Notes under the pieces: generated by a model | Told to the model about the DNA's origin: nothing | Database searches by the model: none | Seen by the model: only the letters and a program-made list of their open reading frames with translations | Part shown: piece by piece, positions 19,544 to 29,790 of the stretch | Position numbering within the stretch: the stretch's first letter is position 1 | Layout of the letters: the number at the start of each line of letters is the position of its first letter | Program-made: the position numbers and the translations under genes | Assembly (NCBI GenBank): GCA_963774555.1 | Contig: CAVZFL010000001.1 | Location: 1,178,001 to 1,242,000 of the forward strand | Length of the DNA stretch: 64,000 bases | Origin: VRUE01 sp963774555 | GTDB taxonomy: Bacteria; Actinomycetota; Thermoleophilia; Solirubrobacterales; 70-9 | Reading direction: 5' to 3'

Positions 19544-20548
19544 ATGGCACCGGGCCTCACGCCGGAGGAGATCCGCGCCTTGAGCGACGAGGTTCGGGCG
19601 CTCGCCGCCGAGCGCAACGCCGTCATCCTCGCTCACAACTACCAGCTGCCCGAGGTCCAGGACGTCGCCGACCACCTCGGCGACTCGCTCGGGCTCTCGC
19701 GCGAGGCGGCGGCCACCGACGCCGAGGCGATCGCCTTCTGCGGCGTCCACTTCATGGCCGAGACCGCCTCGATCCTCTCGCCCGAGAAGACGGTCCTGAT
19801 CCCCGACCTCGACGCCGGCTGCTCGCTCGCCGACTCGATCGACGCCGACCAGCTGCGCGCCTGGAAGGCCGAGCACCCCGGCGCGCTGGTCGTCATGTAC
19901 GTCAACACCTCGGCCGAGGTCAAGGCCGAGACCGACTACTGCTGCACCTCCTCCAACGCGGTCAAGGTGGTCGAGCACATCTGGGCCGAGCACGGCCCCG
20001 AGACCGAGATCCTCTTCGGCCCCGACATGTGGCTCGGCGCCTTCGTCGAGCGCGAGACCGGCCTGCACGACGACCCCGAGCGCCGCGCCCGCTTCCACAT
20101 CTGGGACGGCGAGTGCCACGTCCACGCCGGCATCCGGCCCGGCGACATCGCCCAGACGCGGGCGGAAAACCCCGAGGCCGAGTTCCTGATCCACCCCGAG
20201 TGCGGCTGCGCGACGCAGGCGATGGAGTACGTCGCCAGCGGCGACATCGAGGCCGAGGGGGTCCACATGCTCTCCACCTCGGGGATGCTCCAGCCACGTC
20301 GAAGAGCACCCCGACGGCAGCTTCATCGTCGCCACCGAGAACGGCATGCTCTACCCGCTGCAGCAGGCGGCGCCGCAGGCCAATCTGATCGAGGCCAACC
20401 GGATGGCCTTCTGCAAGTACATGAAGATGATCACGCTGCCGAAGCTGCGCGACAGCCTGCGCGAGATGCAGCTTCGAGGTCAGCGTTCCGGCGCGAGATC
20501 GCCGAGCGCGCCCGGCTGCCGATCGAGCGAATGGTCGCGATCGGCTAG
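19544..20548 (+). CDS. nadA: Quinolinate synthase A, with late frame changes
   Basis: NadA makes quinolinate from iminoaspartate and dihydroxyacetone phosphate using a [4Fe-4S] cluster. It is intact from ATG 19544 (MAPGLTPEEIRALSDEVRAL) through NAVILAHNYQLPEVQDVADH, FCGVHFMAETASILSPEKTV, YCCTSSNAVKVVEH and HPECGCATQAMEYV, covering the cluster cysteines. Frames then change near 20296, 20474 and 20497, each explained by one extra C; corrected, it ends RLPIERMVAIG at TAG 20546. No nadB is beside it. An 11-bp-stem hairpin follows. Confidence 0.9.
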   Translation: MAPGLTPEEIRALSDEVRALAAERNAVILAHNYQLPEVQDVADHLGDSLGLSREAAATDAEAIAFCGVHFMAETASILSPEKTVLIPDLDAGCSLADSIDADQLRAWKAEHPGALVVMYVNTSAEVKAETDYCCTSSNAVKVVEHIWAEHGPETEILFGPDMWLGAFVERETGLHDDPERRARFHIWDGECHVHAGIRPGDIAQTRAENPEAEFLIHPECGCATQAMEYVASGDIEAEGVHMLSTSGMLQPRRRAPRRQLHRRHRERHALPAAAGGAAGQSDRGQPDGLLQVHEDDHAAEAARQPARDAASRSAFRREIAERARLPIERMVAIG

Positions 20549-20564
20549 CCGCCCGGACGCGGGA

Positions 20565-20606
20565 GCGCAGGCGCGAGATCTCCGGGTGCGATTAGCGCGC
20601 CTGCGC
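20565..20606 (+). terminator. GC-rich hairpin after nadA
   Basis: GCGCAGGCGCG at 20565-20575 pairs with CGCGCCTGCGC at 20596-20606 across a 20-base loop. No run of T follows. It separates nadA from transketolase and may slow or end transcription. Confidence 0.4.
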
Positions 20607-20638
20607 GGGAGCAGAGGAGGCGGCGCCCGGCAACGATA

Positions 20639-22465
20639 TTGTCCGCGCCCGTGCACGAGCTAGCCCAGCAGCTGCGAGTCGACTCGGTCCGCGCCGCCGC
20701 CGCGGCGAACTCCGGACACCCGACCTCCTCGATGTCGGCCGCCGACCTGATGGCGGTGCTCTTCTCGAGGTACCTGCGCTACGACTTCGACGCGCCCGAG
20801 AACACGGCGAACGACCACCTCGTCTTCTCCAAGGGCCACGCCTCGCCGCTGCTCTACGCGCTCTACAAGGCCGCGAGGGCGATCGACGACGAGGAGCTGC
20901 TCACCTTCCGCGAGTTCGGCTCGCGCCTGCAGGGCCACCCGACGCCGGAAATCCCCTGGGTCGACGTCGCCACCGGCTCGCTCGGCCAGGGCCTGCCGAT
21001 CTCGGTCGGGATCGCGCTCGCCGCCTCTCGCCTCGAGCGCTCCGACCTGCGGGTCTGGGTCCTCTGCGGCGATTCCGAGCTGGCCGAGGGCTCGATGTGG
21101 GAGGCCTTCGAGCACGCCGGCTTCGCCAAGCTCGACAACCTGATCGCGATCGTCGACGTCAACCGGCTCGGCCAGCGCGGCCCGACGATGCACGAATGGG
21201 ACACCTCGTCGCTGGCGGCGCGGGCCGCGCGCCTGCGGCTGGGACGTGCAGGAGATCGACGGCCACGACCTCGATGCGATCGACGCCGCCTACGCGCGGG
21301 CGCAGGACGCCGATCGCCCGGCGGTGATCTTCGCCCGCACCAAGAAGGGCTCCGGTGTCGCCGCGGTCGAGGACAAGGAGAACCAGCACGGCAAGCCGCT
21401 GGCCGATCCCGAGGCCGCGGTCGAGGAGCTCGGCGGCGTCCGCTCGCTCAGCGTCAGCGTCCAGTCCGCCGCCCGCGCCGAAGCCGTTCGAGATCGAGAC
21501 GCGCGCCGGTCGATCGACCCAGCTACGAGCTCGGCGAGAAGGTCGCGACCCGCGGCGCCTACGGCGACGCCCTCGCCTGGCTCGGCTCGATCGACGAGAA
21601 GGTCGTCGCCCTCGACGGCGAGGTCGGCAACTCGACCTACGCCGAGCGCTTCGCCGCCAAGCACCCCGACCGCTTCTTCGAGATGTACATCGCCGAGCAG
21701 CAGATGGTCGCCGCCGCGGATCGGCATGCAGACCCGCGGCTGGAAGCCCTTCGCCTCCTCCTTCGGCGCCTTCCTCAGCCGCGCCTACGACTTCGTCCGC
21801 ATGGCGGCGATCTCCGACGCCGACCTGAAGCTCTGCGGCTCCCACGTCGGCGTCTCGATCGGCCCCGACGGCCCTTCGCAGATGGCGCTCGAAGACATCG
21901 CCTCGCTGCGCGCCGTGCTCGGCAGCGTCGTGCTCTACCCCAGCGACGCCAACCAGACCGTGCAGCTGCTCGACGCGATGCGCCAGCATCGCGGCATCAG
22001 CTACCTGCGCACCACCCGCGAGGCGACGCCGGTGCTCTACGGCCCTGACGAGACCTTCGCGATCGGCGGCAGCCACACTCTCCGCTCCAGCGGCGAGGAC
22101 GCCGTCACCCTGATCGGCGCCGGCATCACCCTGCACGAATGCCTCACCGCCGCCGAGGAGCTTGGCGGGCAAAGGGATCGCCGCCCGCGTGATCGACCTC
22201 TACTCGGTCAAGCCCGTCGACGCCGAGACGATCGCTCAAGGCGGCAAACGAGACCGGCGCGATCGTCACCGTCGAGGACCACTGGGCCGAGGGCGGCATC
22301 GGCGAGATCGTCGCCACCGTCCTTGCCGACGCCGGCGTGAGCGCGAAGCTGAAGCGCCTCGCCGTCAGTGAACGCCCGGGCAGCGGCCCACCCGCTGACC
22401 TTCTCGCCGCCGCTGGCATCGATGCAAAGAGCATCGTTGCCGCTGCCCGCGCAGTACTGGCCTAG
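20639..22465 (+). CDS. tkt: Transketolase, interrupted by several single-base shifts
   Basis: Thiamine-diphosphate enzyme of the pentose phosphate pathway. N-terminal half: NSGHPTSSMSAADLMAVLF, VFSKGHASPLLYALYKAA, GSLGQGLPISVGIALAAS and the TPP motif CGDSELAEGSMWEAFEHAGF. C-terminal half: GEKVATRGAYGDALAW, YIAEQQMVAAA, GVSIGPDGPSQMALEDIASL. Frames change near 21230, 21508, 21720, 22160 and 22248, each needing one base removed, so the reading spans about 605 residues in total and ends AAARAVLA. Start is TTG 20639 or GTG 20651. A functional gene with consensus errors is far likelier than decay, since every catalytic motif survives. Confidence 0.88.
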
Positions 22466-22526
22466 AAGGTCGCGATCGATCGATCAGTCCGCTCTGATCT
22501 CAATCATGGGCGGTATGCCTGACTTA

Positions 22527-23460
22527 GGACCTATCTCGGTAGGAATCCCGCACTCGGCGTCGAACTCCCCACCGTCCGCTGAAAACTGGATAGTGGGAGG
22601 TGGGTCATGGGACTGGTCGACCGCGACGACGGCTGGCGAATGCCGGACTGGCTGTGGGAGAAGGTCGAGCCACTCCTGCCGCCGCGCCCCGAGCACCCGC
22701 TGGGCTGTCACAACCCACGGGTTCCCGACCGCGACGCGATGGACGCGATCCTCTTGGTCTTGCGCACGGGGATGCAGTGGAACGCGCTGAAGGTCACCGG
22801 GATCTGCCATTACTCCTCGGCGCACCGGCGCTTCCAGGAGTGGGAGCAGGCGGGGGTCTTCCATGAGATCTGGCGCCAGGGCCTGCTCGACTACGACGAG
22901 CAGGTCGGCATCGACTGGTCTTGGCTCGCCGCCGACGGGGCGATGACCAAGGCGCCGCTCGGCGGCCCGAAGACGGGTCCCAATCCGACCGATAGAGCCA
23001 AGGGGGGGCGAAGCGCTCGCTCCTCACGGATGCTGCCGGAATCCCGATCGGGATCGCGCACGCGGGTGCCAACCGCCACGATATGAAGCTCTTGGAGCCG
23101 ACCCTGGAGTCGGTTCCGATCCCCCGGCCGATCCCCGAGGGGGAGAGTCCCCAGGGGCTCTGCCTCGACAAGGGCTACGACTTCGACGACATCCGCGAGC
23201 TCGTCGTGCGCCAGCGCTTCGAGCCCCACATCCGCACCCGTGGCGAGGAGATCGAGCTGAAGACCGAGCATCCCGACTGGAAAGCACGGCGCTGGGTTGC
23301 CGAGGCATGCCACTCCTGGTTCAACCGCAACCGGGCGATTCAGATCCGCTGGTCAAAGAAGGAGGAGAACCACCTCGCCCTCTTACAGCTGGCCGGCGGC
23401 CTGATTGCCTTCAAGAAGGCGCGCGCGGCCCGGCTGGGAGCGGTCTACTGAGATAGGCCC
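22527..23460 (+). mobile_element. IS5-family insertion sequence, 934 bp
   Basis: Ends are GGACCTATCTCGGTAG (left, 22527-22542) and, inverted, GGGCCTATCTCAGTAG (right, 23445-23460), 14 of 16 matching. A three-base TTA duplication flanks it (22524-22526 and 23461-23463), the TNA-type target of the IS1031/IS427 side of IS5. It carries one transposase in two overlapping frames. Size and organisation are normal, the ends are intact, and the insertion looks recent. Confidence 0.9.
22607..23451 (+). CDS. IS5-family DDE transposase, two frames joined at a G7 run
   Basis: The first frame starts ATG 22607 (MGLVDRDDGWRMPDWLWEKV), includes the DUF4096-like N-terminal domain (MDAILLVLRTGMQWNAL) and WLAADGAMTKAPLGG with the first DDE Asp. 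It is left at the seven-G run 23002-23008; a -1 slip there gives KRSLLTDAAGIPIGI, then LCLDKGYDFDDI (second Asp) and RRWVAEACHSWFNRNRAI (Glu region). Two-frame transposases with slippage are normal in this IS group, so the shift may be programmed. The first frame alone ends at 23086. Confidence 0.88.
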
Positions 23461-24027
23461 TTAGACCAGAAGACGCCAAAGCCCGTGGCCATTGCTCCGA
23501 TGCGACTCGCCGTCGAGCCAAAGGGAGTTGGCCTGGGTCTATGCGCTAGCTGGTCAGATGGCCTCGGCAGGGGAGCGCCTCTCACTCGCACACGCTGCAG
23601 GAGTTGAGGTTGCTCTGTGGCGCGACTTTTGTGAGACGGTTGACGCGGATCCGGAACACGAGATGTGCATGCGTGCAATGGGTGAGATCCAGTGCACGTT
23701 CGTAGTCGGCACTGGGCACGCGTTGGCGAATGTCGTGGTGCAAGCGCTTGCCGTCAGTCCCATGACCTGTCGTTGAGTTCGGACGCGGTCAGAGTTGGCG
23801 GAATCTCGATGAGAGGCGCGGAGAGGATTTCCATCGCTGGCGGCCTCAGACCCACAGCGGAGGAGACCGCCCGAATTGCGACCGATGCGATGCTCGACAT
23901 TGCCACGGCTATGGAGAAGTTCGCGGAGAGGTGGGTGCCGCCCGGCAGCTCTATGCGTAATGGGCTGACGGCGGACTTAATGATCAAGCGAACTCGTTGA
24001 CCTGGAGCGCTGCGTTGGCTCCGTCCG

Positions 24028-24582
24028 CTACCCGTCGTCCTCCGGAAGCCTGAATCCGACTTTTCGCCTTGGGCGCGGGGGAGGAGCGATCAGCTGGCGA
24101 AGCGCCTCGAAGATTTGGGCCAGTTGCTTGTCGTGCTGCCTCAGCTTTGCGCCTGTTTCCCGCTCCAGCTCTTCGAGGCGTCTTTCGACCTTCGCGTAAG
24201 ACATCGCCGCGCGTCTAAGTTCGACGAAGGCCCGCATGATCTCGATGTTCACGGCCACCGCTTGTTTGCTGCGCAAAACACCCGAAAGCATCGCCACGCC
24301 CTGCTCGGTAAAGGCGTAGGGCGCGAAACGCCGGCCTCCATGGCCCCCACTTGAGATCGCAATTTGCGATCTCAAGTGCATCCACTCGTCCTTTGCAAGC
24401 TGAAACATGGCTAGGTCTATATCGAGCATTACCTGGCGGCCGCGAACGACGAAAATCCGTTTTTCGATCGACGAGCCCAAGCTCAGCTCGATCCTGGTTT
24501 CGCTCACTTCTCCCACGGCAGCATCGTGCCAGATGATGCAGACAAATAGTCTCGATATCGAGGTTTCAAGTTGTGCCCCCAA
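24028..24582 (-). CDS. ORF6N-domain protein with shortened DNA-binding domain
   Basis: A 184-residue protein with the phage-antirepressor ORF6N signature: EKRIFVVRGRQVMLDIDLA, LRSQIAISSGGHGGRRFAPY, AFTEQGVAMLSGVLRSKQAV and VNIEIMRAFVELRR, then a coiled coil (KVERRLEELERETGAKL). Compared with the family pattern, about 25 residues between MLDIDLA and MFQL (normally the stretch around LYGVETKALNQ) are absent in frame. ORF6N proteins come from phages and mobile islands; function here is unknown. It lies next to the IS-disrupted gene, in a small island of lower GC. Confidence 0.75.
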   Translation of the reverse strand: MGAQLETSISRLFVCIIWHDAAVGEVSETRIELSLGSSIEKRIFVVRGRQVMLDIDLAMFQLAKDEWMHLRSQIAISSGGHGGRRFAPYAFTEQGVAMLSGVLRSKQAVAVNIEIMRAFVELRRAAMSYAKVERRLEELERETGAKLRQHDKQLAQIFEALRQLIAPPPRPRRKVGFRLPEDDG

Positions 24583-24713
24583 AGAAGGAGGGATTCCGAA
24601 ATACGAGGGATTGCTAACACTTCGCTAAGCTCCCACTCATTCAAACTGGGCGGGGAATTGCGCGGCCGGGGCCGCGCAGGAGTCACCCTGTATCCGCAGA
24701 AGGGACCGCGGGC

Positions 24714-25557
24714 ATGGCCAGATTGCGCAAGCGAAAGAGGGGGCGAGGAGCCGCAGCGGCGGCGGGCCGGCGGCACGCCGATCATCGAGCTGCGCGACGT
24801 GACCAAGGTCTACCCGGGCGGCCACATGGCGCTCGACCGGGTCTCGCTGGCGATCAACCGCGGCGAGTTCGTCTTCCTGGTCGGCCCGACCGGCTGCGGC
24901 AAGTCGACCCTGATCAAGACGCTGATCCGCGAGGTGGCGGCGACCGAGGGCGAGGTGCGGATCGCCGGCCGCGACATCGGCGCCCTGTCGGAGAAGAAGA
25001 TCCCGCAGCTGCGGCGCAACATCGGCACCGTCTTCCAGGACTTCAAGCTGCTGCCCGACCGCACCGTCTACGACAACGTCGCCTACGCGCTGCAGGTGAT
25101 CGGCGCCAGCCGCGCCGAGATCCGCACCCAGGTGCCGGAGACGCTGCGCCTGGTCGGCCTCTCGACCAAGCTCCACAGCTACCCCGACCAGCTCTCCGGC
25201 GGCGAGCAGCAGCGCGTCTCGATCGCCCGCGCCTTCGTCAACCACCCGCCGCTGCTGCTCGCCGACGAGCCCAGCGGCAACCTCGACCCGGTCACCTCGA
25301 TCGGGGTGATGCAGCTGCTCTACCGGATCAACAAGACCGGCACGACCGTCGTCGTCGTCACCCACGACCGCGAGATGGTCGACAACATGCGCCGCCGCGT
25401 GATCGAGCTCTACGAGGGCCGCGTCGTCCGCGACGAGGTCAGCGGCGGCTACACCGAGGAGTCGACGACCGAGTTCGGCCTGCGCATGCGGGCCGAGATG
25501 GGCGTCGGCCCCGAGGGCCAGACCAACGGCCACGACGCCCACGACTCGCTCTTCTCG
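24714..25557 (+). CDS. ftsE: Cell-division ABC transporter ATPase FtsE
   Basis: The ATPase core begins TPIIELRDVTKVYPGGHMAL (around 24776) with Walker A FLVGPTGCGKSTLIKTLI, the FtsE-typical RRNIGTVFQDFKLLPDRTVYDNVAYAL, signature LSGGEQQRVSIARAFVN and Walker B LLLADEPSGNLDP. FtsE pairs with FtsX to control septal peptidoglycan hydrolases. The ATG at 24714 is in another frame from the core, so one base is probably wrong between 24720 and 24775; the true start is uncertain. No stop separates it from ftsX: the reading continues directly into MSRLFFFTQEAF. Confidence 0.88.
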
Positions 25558-26484
25558 ATGTCAAGACTCTTCTTCTTCACCCAGGAGGCCTTCCGGGCGC
25601 TGCGCCGCAACGCGGCGCCGAGCATGGCGGCGATCGTCACCACGGTCATCACCGTGATCCTGCTCGGCGTGCTGATCCCGGTCTTCCAGACGACCCAGGC
25701 GAAGAGCAACCAGGTCCGCGACAGCCTCGAATTCCGGGTCGCCGTCTACGACGACGCGACCGAGGCCGAAATCAGCTCGCTGCAGCGCAAGCTGGAAGCG
25801 ATCCCGCACGTCGCCTCGGTCCGCTTCATCACCAAGGCCGAGGCGCTGAACGAACTCGAAGCAGCCTCGGCAAGAAGAAGAGCGAACAGCCTGCTCACGC
25901 AGCTCCACGGCACAACCCGCTGCCGCGAACTTCGAGGTCAAGGCCGACGACGCCTCCAACCTCGACTCGGTGCGGGCAGCGGTCACGCCGCCGGGCCCGA
26001 ACGGCAAGCCGAAGCCGATCTCGTCGATCATCCCGGCCGAACGCGATCTTCGAACCGCAGGAAGGGTCGCAGAAGATCGAGCAGGTGACCAGCGCGCTGA
26101 AGATCGTGCTGACCGTGATCACCGCGCTGCTGATCGTCGCCTCGCTGATGCTGGTCGGCAACACGATCCGGCTCTCGATCTACACCCGCCGCCGCGAGGT
26201 CGAGGTGATGCGGCTGGTCGGCGCGACCCGCTGGTTCATCCGCTGGCCGTTCATGATCGAGGGCGTCGTGGTCGGCTTCGCCGGCGGCCTGGTGGCCATA
26301 CTGATCCTGTGGCTGGGCAAGATCACCATCGTCGACCCGCTGAGCAACACCTTCTCCTTCCTGGCGGCGCAGAACAACAGCACGCTCTCCTTCCCGGCGC
26401 TGGTCGGCGATCCTCTTCGCCGCCGCGGTGCTGGTCTCGGCGCTCGGCTCCGGCGTCACCCTGCGGCGCTTCCTGAAGGTCTGA
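25558..26484 (+). CDS. ftsX: Cell-division permease FtsX, heavily frame-shifted
   Basis: MSRLFFFTQEAFRALRRNA starts at 25558. Membrane helices are AAIVTTVITVILLGVLIPVF near the N terminus, then after the extracellular domain IVLTVITALLIVASLMLVGN, a long GVVVGFAGGLVAILILWL and a final VLVSALGSGVTLRRFLKV ending TGA 26482. The characteristic RREVEVMRLVGATRWFIRWP is present. At least five single-base frame changes lie within 25870-26045 and another near 26408. Such crowding in an essential divisome gene argues for consensus errors. FtsX relays FtsE ATP hydrolysis to cell-wall hydrolases. Confidence 0.87.
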
Positions 26485-26496
26485 GGCGGTCGCGGC

Positions 26497-27688
26497 GTGA
26501 GGGCGGGCGGATCGCGGCCCTCGTGGTCGCGCTCGTCGTCGTGCTCTGCGCCGGGATCTGGCTCGGCGGGCACCCGGCCAAGCTGCCCGACTTCGTCCGC
26601 GACCGCTTCGTCGACGCCTCCGCCGGCCTCAACGTCGAAGCGACCGAACTGATCGAGGACAACTACTACCGCCCGGTCGGCCGGGCGAGCTGATCAACTC
26701 CTCGCTGCAGGGCATGGTCCGCGGCCTGCGCCTGCGCTACCACGACCGCTTCTCCGACTACTTCTCGCCGGAAGCGCTGGAGCGCTTCGACGAAGACGAT
26801 CACCGGCCGCTTCTCCGGGGTCGGGATCGCGATCACCGAAGTCAAGCGAGGGCCTGCTCGTCGACCGCGTCTTCCCCGGCTCGCCGGCGGCGAAGGCCGG
26901 GATCGACGCCGGCGACGTGATCGTCTCGGTCGACGGCCACTCGATCGCCGGCGAGAACATCGAAGTCGCGACCGAAAAGATCAACGGCCCGGAAGGGACC
27001 GAGGTGACGCTCGGCGTGCAAGGCGCCGAAGACCGGCAAGGTCGCGCGAGCTGACGATCAACCGGGCCCAGATCGCGCTGCCGATCGCGACCAGCAAGGT
27101 CAAGCACGTCGACGGCCACAAGCTCGGCTACGTGCGGTTCGTCGAGCTTCAGCGAAGGCCCCACGCGCCGCTGCGCGAGGCGGTGCGAGAAGGTCGAGCG
27201 GAAGGGCGCGCGAGGGGATCGTGCTGGACCTGCGCGGCAACGGCGGCGGCCTGCTCGAGGAGGCGGTGCTGACGGCGAGCATCTTCCTGCCGAAGGACGA
27301 GGTCGTCGTCACGACCGACTCGCGCACCCAGGGCCACGCCGTCTACAAGACGGTCGGCGACAACCTGCCGCGCGCTGCCGCTGGTCGTCCTGATCGACCG
27401 CAACACCGCCTCGGCGGCGGAGATCCTCACCGCGGCCCTCGCCGACGACGCCGGCGCCACCGTGGTCGGCACCCGCTCCTACGGCAAGGGCGTCTTCCAG
27501 CAGGAGATCGACCTCTCCAACGGCGGCGCGCTGAAGCTGACGATCGGCGAGTACTTCACGCCGACGGGGTCAACCTGGCCGGCCACGGGATCCACCCCGA
27601 CGTGCGGGCGAGCGACGTGCCCGGGACCGGTGCGCGACGAGGGGCTGCGAACGCGCGCTTGCAGGTCCTGGCGCCCGAAGCGCAGTGA
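26497..27688 (+). CDS. S41-family C-terminal processing protease with PDZ domain
   Basis: An N-terminal membrane anchor (IAALVVALVVVLCAGIWLGG) is followed by VEATELIEDNYYRP, a PDZ domain (SPAAKAGIDAGDVIVSVDGH) and the S41 peptidase core. The latter has GIVLDLRGNGGGLLEEAVLT, the catalytic serine in NTASAAEILTAAL and the lysine in TRSYGKGVFQQEIDL. Tsp/CtpA proteases trim periplasmic or envelope proteins. Frame changes lie near 26690, 26800, 26850, 27020, 27050, 27147, 27180, 27205, 27375, 27570 and 27635. The start (GTG 26497) is uncertain. It overlaps the RNase gene by GTGA, so ftsEX, protease and RNase form one unit. Confidence 0.87.
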
Positions 27689-29300
27689 GCCGGCGCGACT
27701 GGCGCTACTACCGGGAGCGGCAGCGCTCGCGCGGGCGGGCGGCGAAGCGGGCGCGCCGAAGAACGCGCGCGACGCGGTCGAGGCGCTGCTGCGCGAGCGG
27801 CTCGGGCGGCGCGGCTTCCGCGCCGCGCTGGAGACCGAAGCGGGGCGGCGGCCGATGCGCGCCGACGAGCGCGACGCGCCGCGCCGCGACCTCACCGAGC
27901 TGCCGACCTTCACCGTCGACCCGGCCACCGCGCGCGACTTCGACGACGCCGTCTCGGCGCGGCGCGAGGGCGACGGCGCCCGGATCTGGGTCCACATCGC
28001 CGACGTCGCCGCCCACGTGCGGCCGGGCTCGCCGCTCGACCTCGAGGCGGCGCGCCGCGCCAACAGCACCTACGTCCCCGGCGCGGTCGAGCCGATGCTG
28101 CCCCACGCGCTGAGCAGGAGGCCTGCAGCCTGGCGCCGGGCGTCGAGCGCCTCGCGGTCACCGCGGAGATCGAGCTGGGGCCGAGCGGGACGCCGCGCTC
28201 GGCGAGCTTCTACCGCAGCCTGATCCGCTCCGACGCGCGCCTCGACTACGACCAGCTCGACGTGATCTTCGCCGGCCGCGAGCGCGGCGCCGGAGGACGT
28301 CGCCGAGCCGCTGGCGGTGGCGCGCGAGGCGGCCGCCGCGCTGGGCGAGCGGCGCGGCACGACCAGCCTCGACGTCGAGTCCTTCGAGCCCGAGTTCCGC
28401 TTCGACTCCGCCGGCAACGTGATCGGCGCCCGCGCGGTGCGCGCAGACCGAGTCCCACCGGCTGATCGAGCGGCTGATGATCCTCGCCAACGAGCAGGTC
28501 GCCCAGCTGCTGGAGCGCAAGCGGGTGCCGGCCGATCTACCGCGTCCACGCCCAGCCCGACCCGCCGCGGATCGAGCGGCTGATCGCCCAGCTCCACTCG
28601 CTCGGCGTGCCGACCCCGCCGCTGCGGCCGGGGTCTGGCCCCGCGCGAGGCGGGCGAGGTCGCCGCCGAGGCGAGCCGGCTGGTGATCGGGAGGCGGCGC
28701 GGCGCGGCCACGGCCGCGAGGCGTATACATCGCTCGTGCTCCGCTCCCTCAAGCAGGCCCACTACAGCGAGCGCAACAGCGGCCACGCCGGTCTCGGCAG
28801 CCCCGCCTACTGCCACTTCACCTCGCCGATCCGCCGCTACCCCGACCTGGTCGTCCACCGGGCGCTGCTGGCGGCGCTGGGCGAGGGGGAGGAGGCGCCG
28901 CGCGCGGCCGAGGCGCGCGAGGTCGCCGCCCACTGCTCCGAGCGCGAGCGCGAGTCGGCGCAAGATCGAGCGCGACGCCGACGACGTCTGCGCCGCCTAC
29001 CTGCTCGACCGCGAGCTGGCCGAGCGCGGCCCGGAGAGCGAGTTCGAGGGCGAGGTCTCCGGCGTGATCCGGGCCGGCGCCTTCGTCGCCTTCGGCGGCG
29101 AGCTGGGCGACGTCTACGAGGGCTTCGTGCCGGCCCGCCTGATGCGGGCGACGAGCGCTTCGAGCTGAACGAGACCGAGACGGCGCTGGTCGGGCCGCGA
29201 CTCGGGCGGCGGGTGCGCCTCGGCGATCCGATATCCGGTCCAGGTCGTCGGGGTCGAGGCGGCGCGCGGCCGCGTCGACCTGGAGCCGGCCGGTGGCTAA
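27685..29300 (+). CDS. rnr: RNB-domain exoribonuclease (RNase R family)
   Basis: Starts MSRRDWRYYRERQRSRGRA by GTG overlap. The RNB core includes FTVDPATARDFDDAVSARR with the metal aspartates, ARIWVHIADVAAHVRPGSPL, GTTSLDVESFEPEF, then GLGSPAYCHFTSPIRRYPDL, ending in an S1-like domain (GEVSGVIRAGAFVAFGG). RNase R degrades structured RNA 3' to 5' and works with SmpB-tmRNA to destroy faulty mRNAs. At least eight frame changes occur (for example near 27740, 28125, 28290, 28440, 28545, 28635, 28965, 29155). It lacks obvious N-terminal cold-shock domains, so it is short for RNase R. The stop overlaps smpB by eight bases. Confidence 0.87.
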
Positions 29301-29778
29301 GAAGGGCAAGAAGAAGCGCGAGCCGGCCTCCGGCGACGTCGCCACCAACCGCCGCGCCCGCCACCACTTCGAGCTGGTCGAGAAGATGGAGGCCGGGATC
29401 GTGCTGCGCGGCTCCGAGGTGAAGTCGCTGCGCAACGGCAAGGCGCAGATGACCGACGCCTACGCGGTGGTCGAGGACGGCGAGGTCTGGCTGCGCAACC
29501 TCCACATCCCGCCCTACGCGCCGGCCAGCCGCGAGAACCACGAGCCCGAGCGCCCGCGCAAGCTGCTCCTGCACCGGGCCGAGATCGAGCGGCTGGTCGG
29601 CAAGACCGCGCAGAAGGGACTGACCCTGATCCCCACCCGCATCTACTTCAAGGGCCCGCGGGCCAAGGTCGAGCTGGCGCTGGCCCGCGGCAAGGAGGGG
29701 CGCGACCGCCGCCGCGAGATCGCCGACCGCGACGTCCGCCGCGAGGTCGAGCGCGAATTCAAGGGCCGGATGAGGTAG
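29293..29778 (+). CDS. smpB: SsrA-binding protein SmpB
   Basis: An intact 161-residue SmpB: KKREPASGDVATNRRARHHF at the N terminus, GIVLRGSEVKSLRNGKAQMT, WLRNLHIPPYAPASRENHEP and KGLTLIPTRIYFKGPRAKVE, ending in the basic tail needed for decoding-centre entry. SmpB carries tmRNA to stalled ribosomes. GTG 29293 overlaps the RNase R stop, and the tmRNA gene lies 3.2 kb downstream, so this is a trans-translation cluster. Confidence 0.95.
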   Translation: MAKKGKKKREPASGDVATNRRARHHFELVEKMEAGIVLRGSEVKSLRNGKAQMTDAYAVVEDGEVWLRNLHIPPYAPASRENHEPERPRKLLLHRAEIERLVGKTAQKGLTLIPTRIYFKGPRAKVELALARGKEGRDRRREIADRDVRREVEREFKGRMR

Positions 29779-29790
29779 CTTCGAGGTCGC

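Larger units (their letters stand above)
22506..24000 (+). pseudogene. Unknown gene interrupted by the IS5-family insertion
   Basis: ATG 22506 reads MGGMPDL, and the Leu codon TTA is the target duplication. Skipping the element, the frame resumes at 23461 as LDQKTPKPVAIAPMRLAVEP, then after one shift near 23525 as ELAWVYALAGQMASAGERLS...GTGHALANVVVQALAVS, and after another near 23757 as DLSLSSDAVRVGGISMRG to a TGA near 24000. I do not recognise the family. The rejoined protein would be about 187 residues. Base use is less GC-rich than its neighbours, so it may have been acquired. Confidence 0.55.

Noticed and set aside
20565..20606. Riboswitch between nadA and tkt
   Set aside because: Only a plain hairpin is visible; no known aptamer pattern was recognised.
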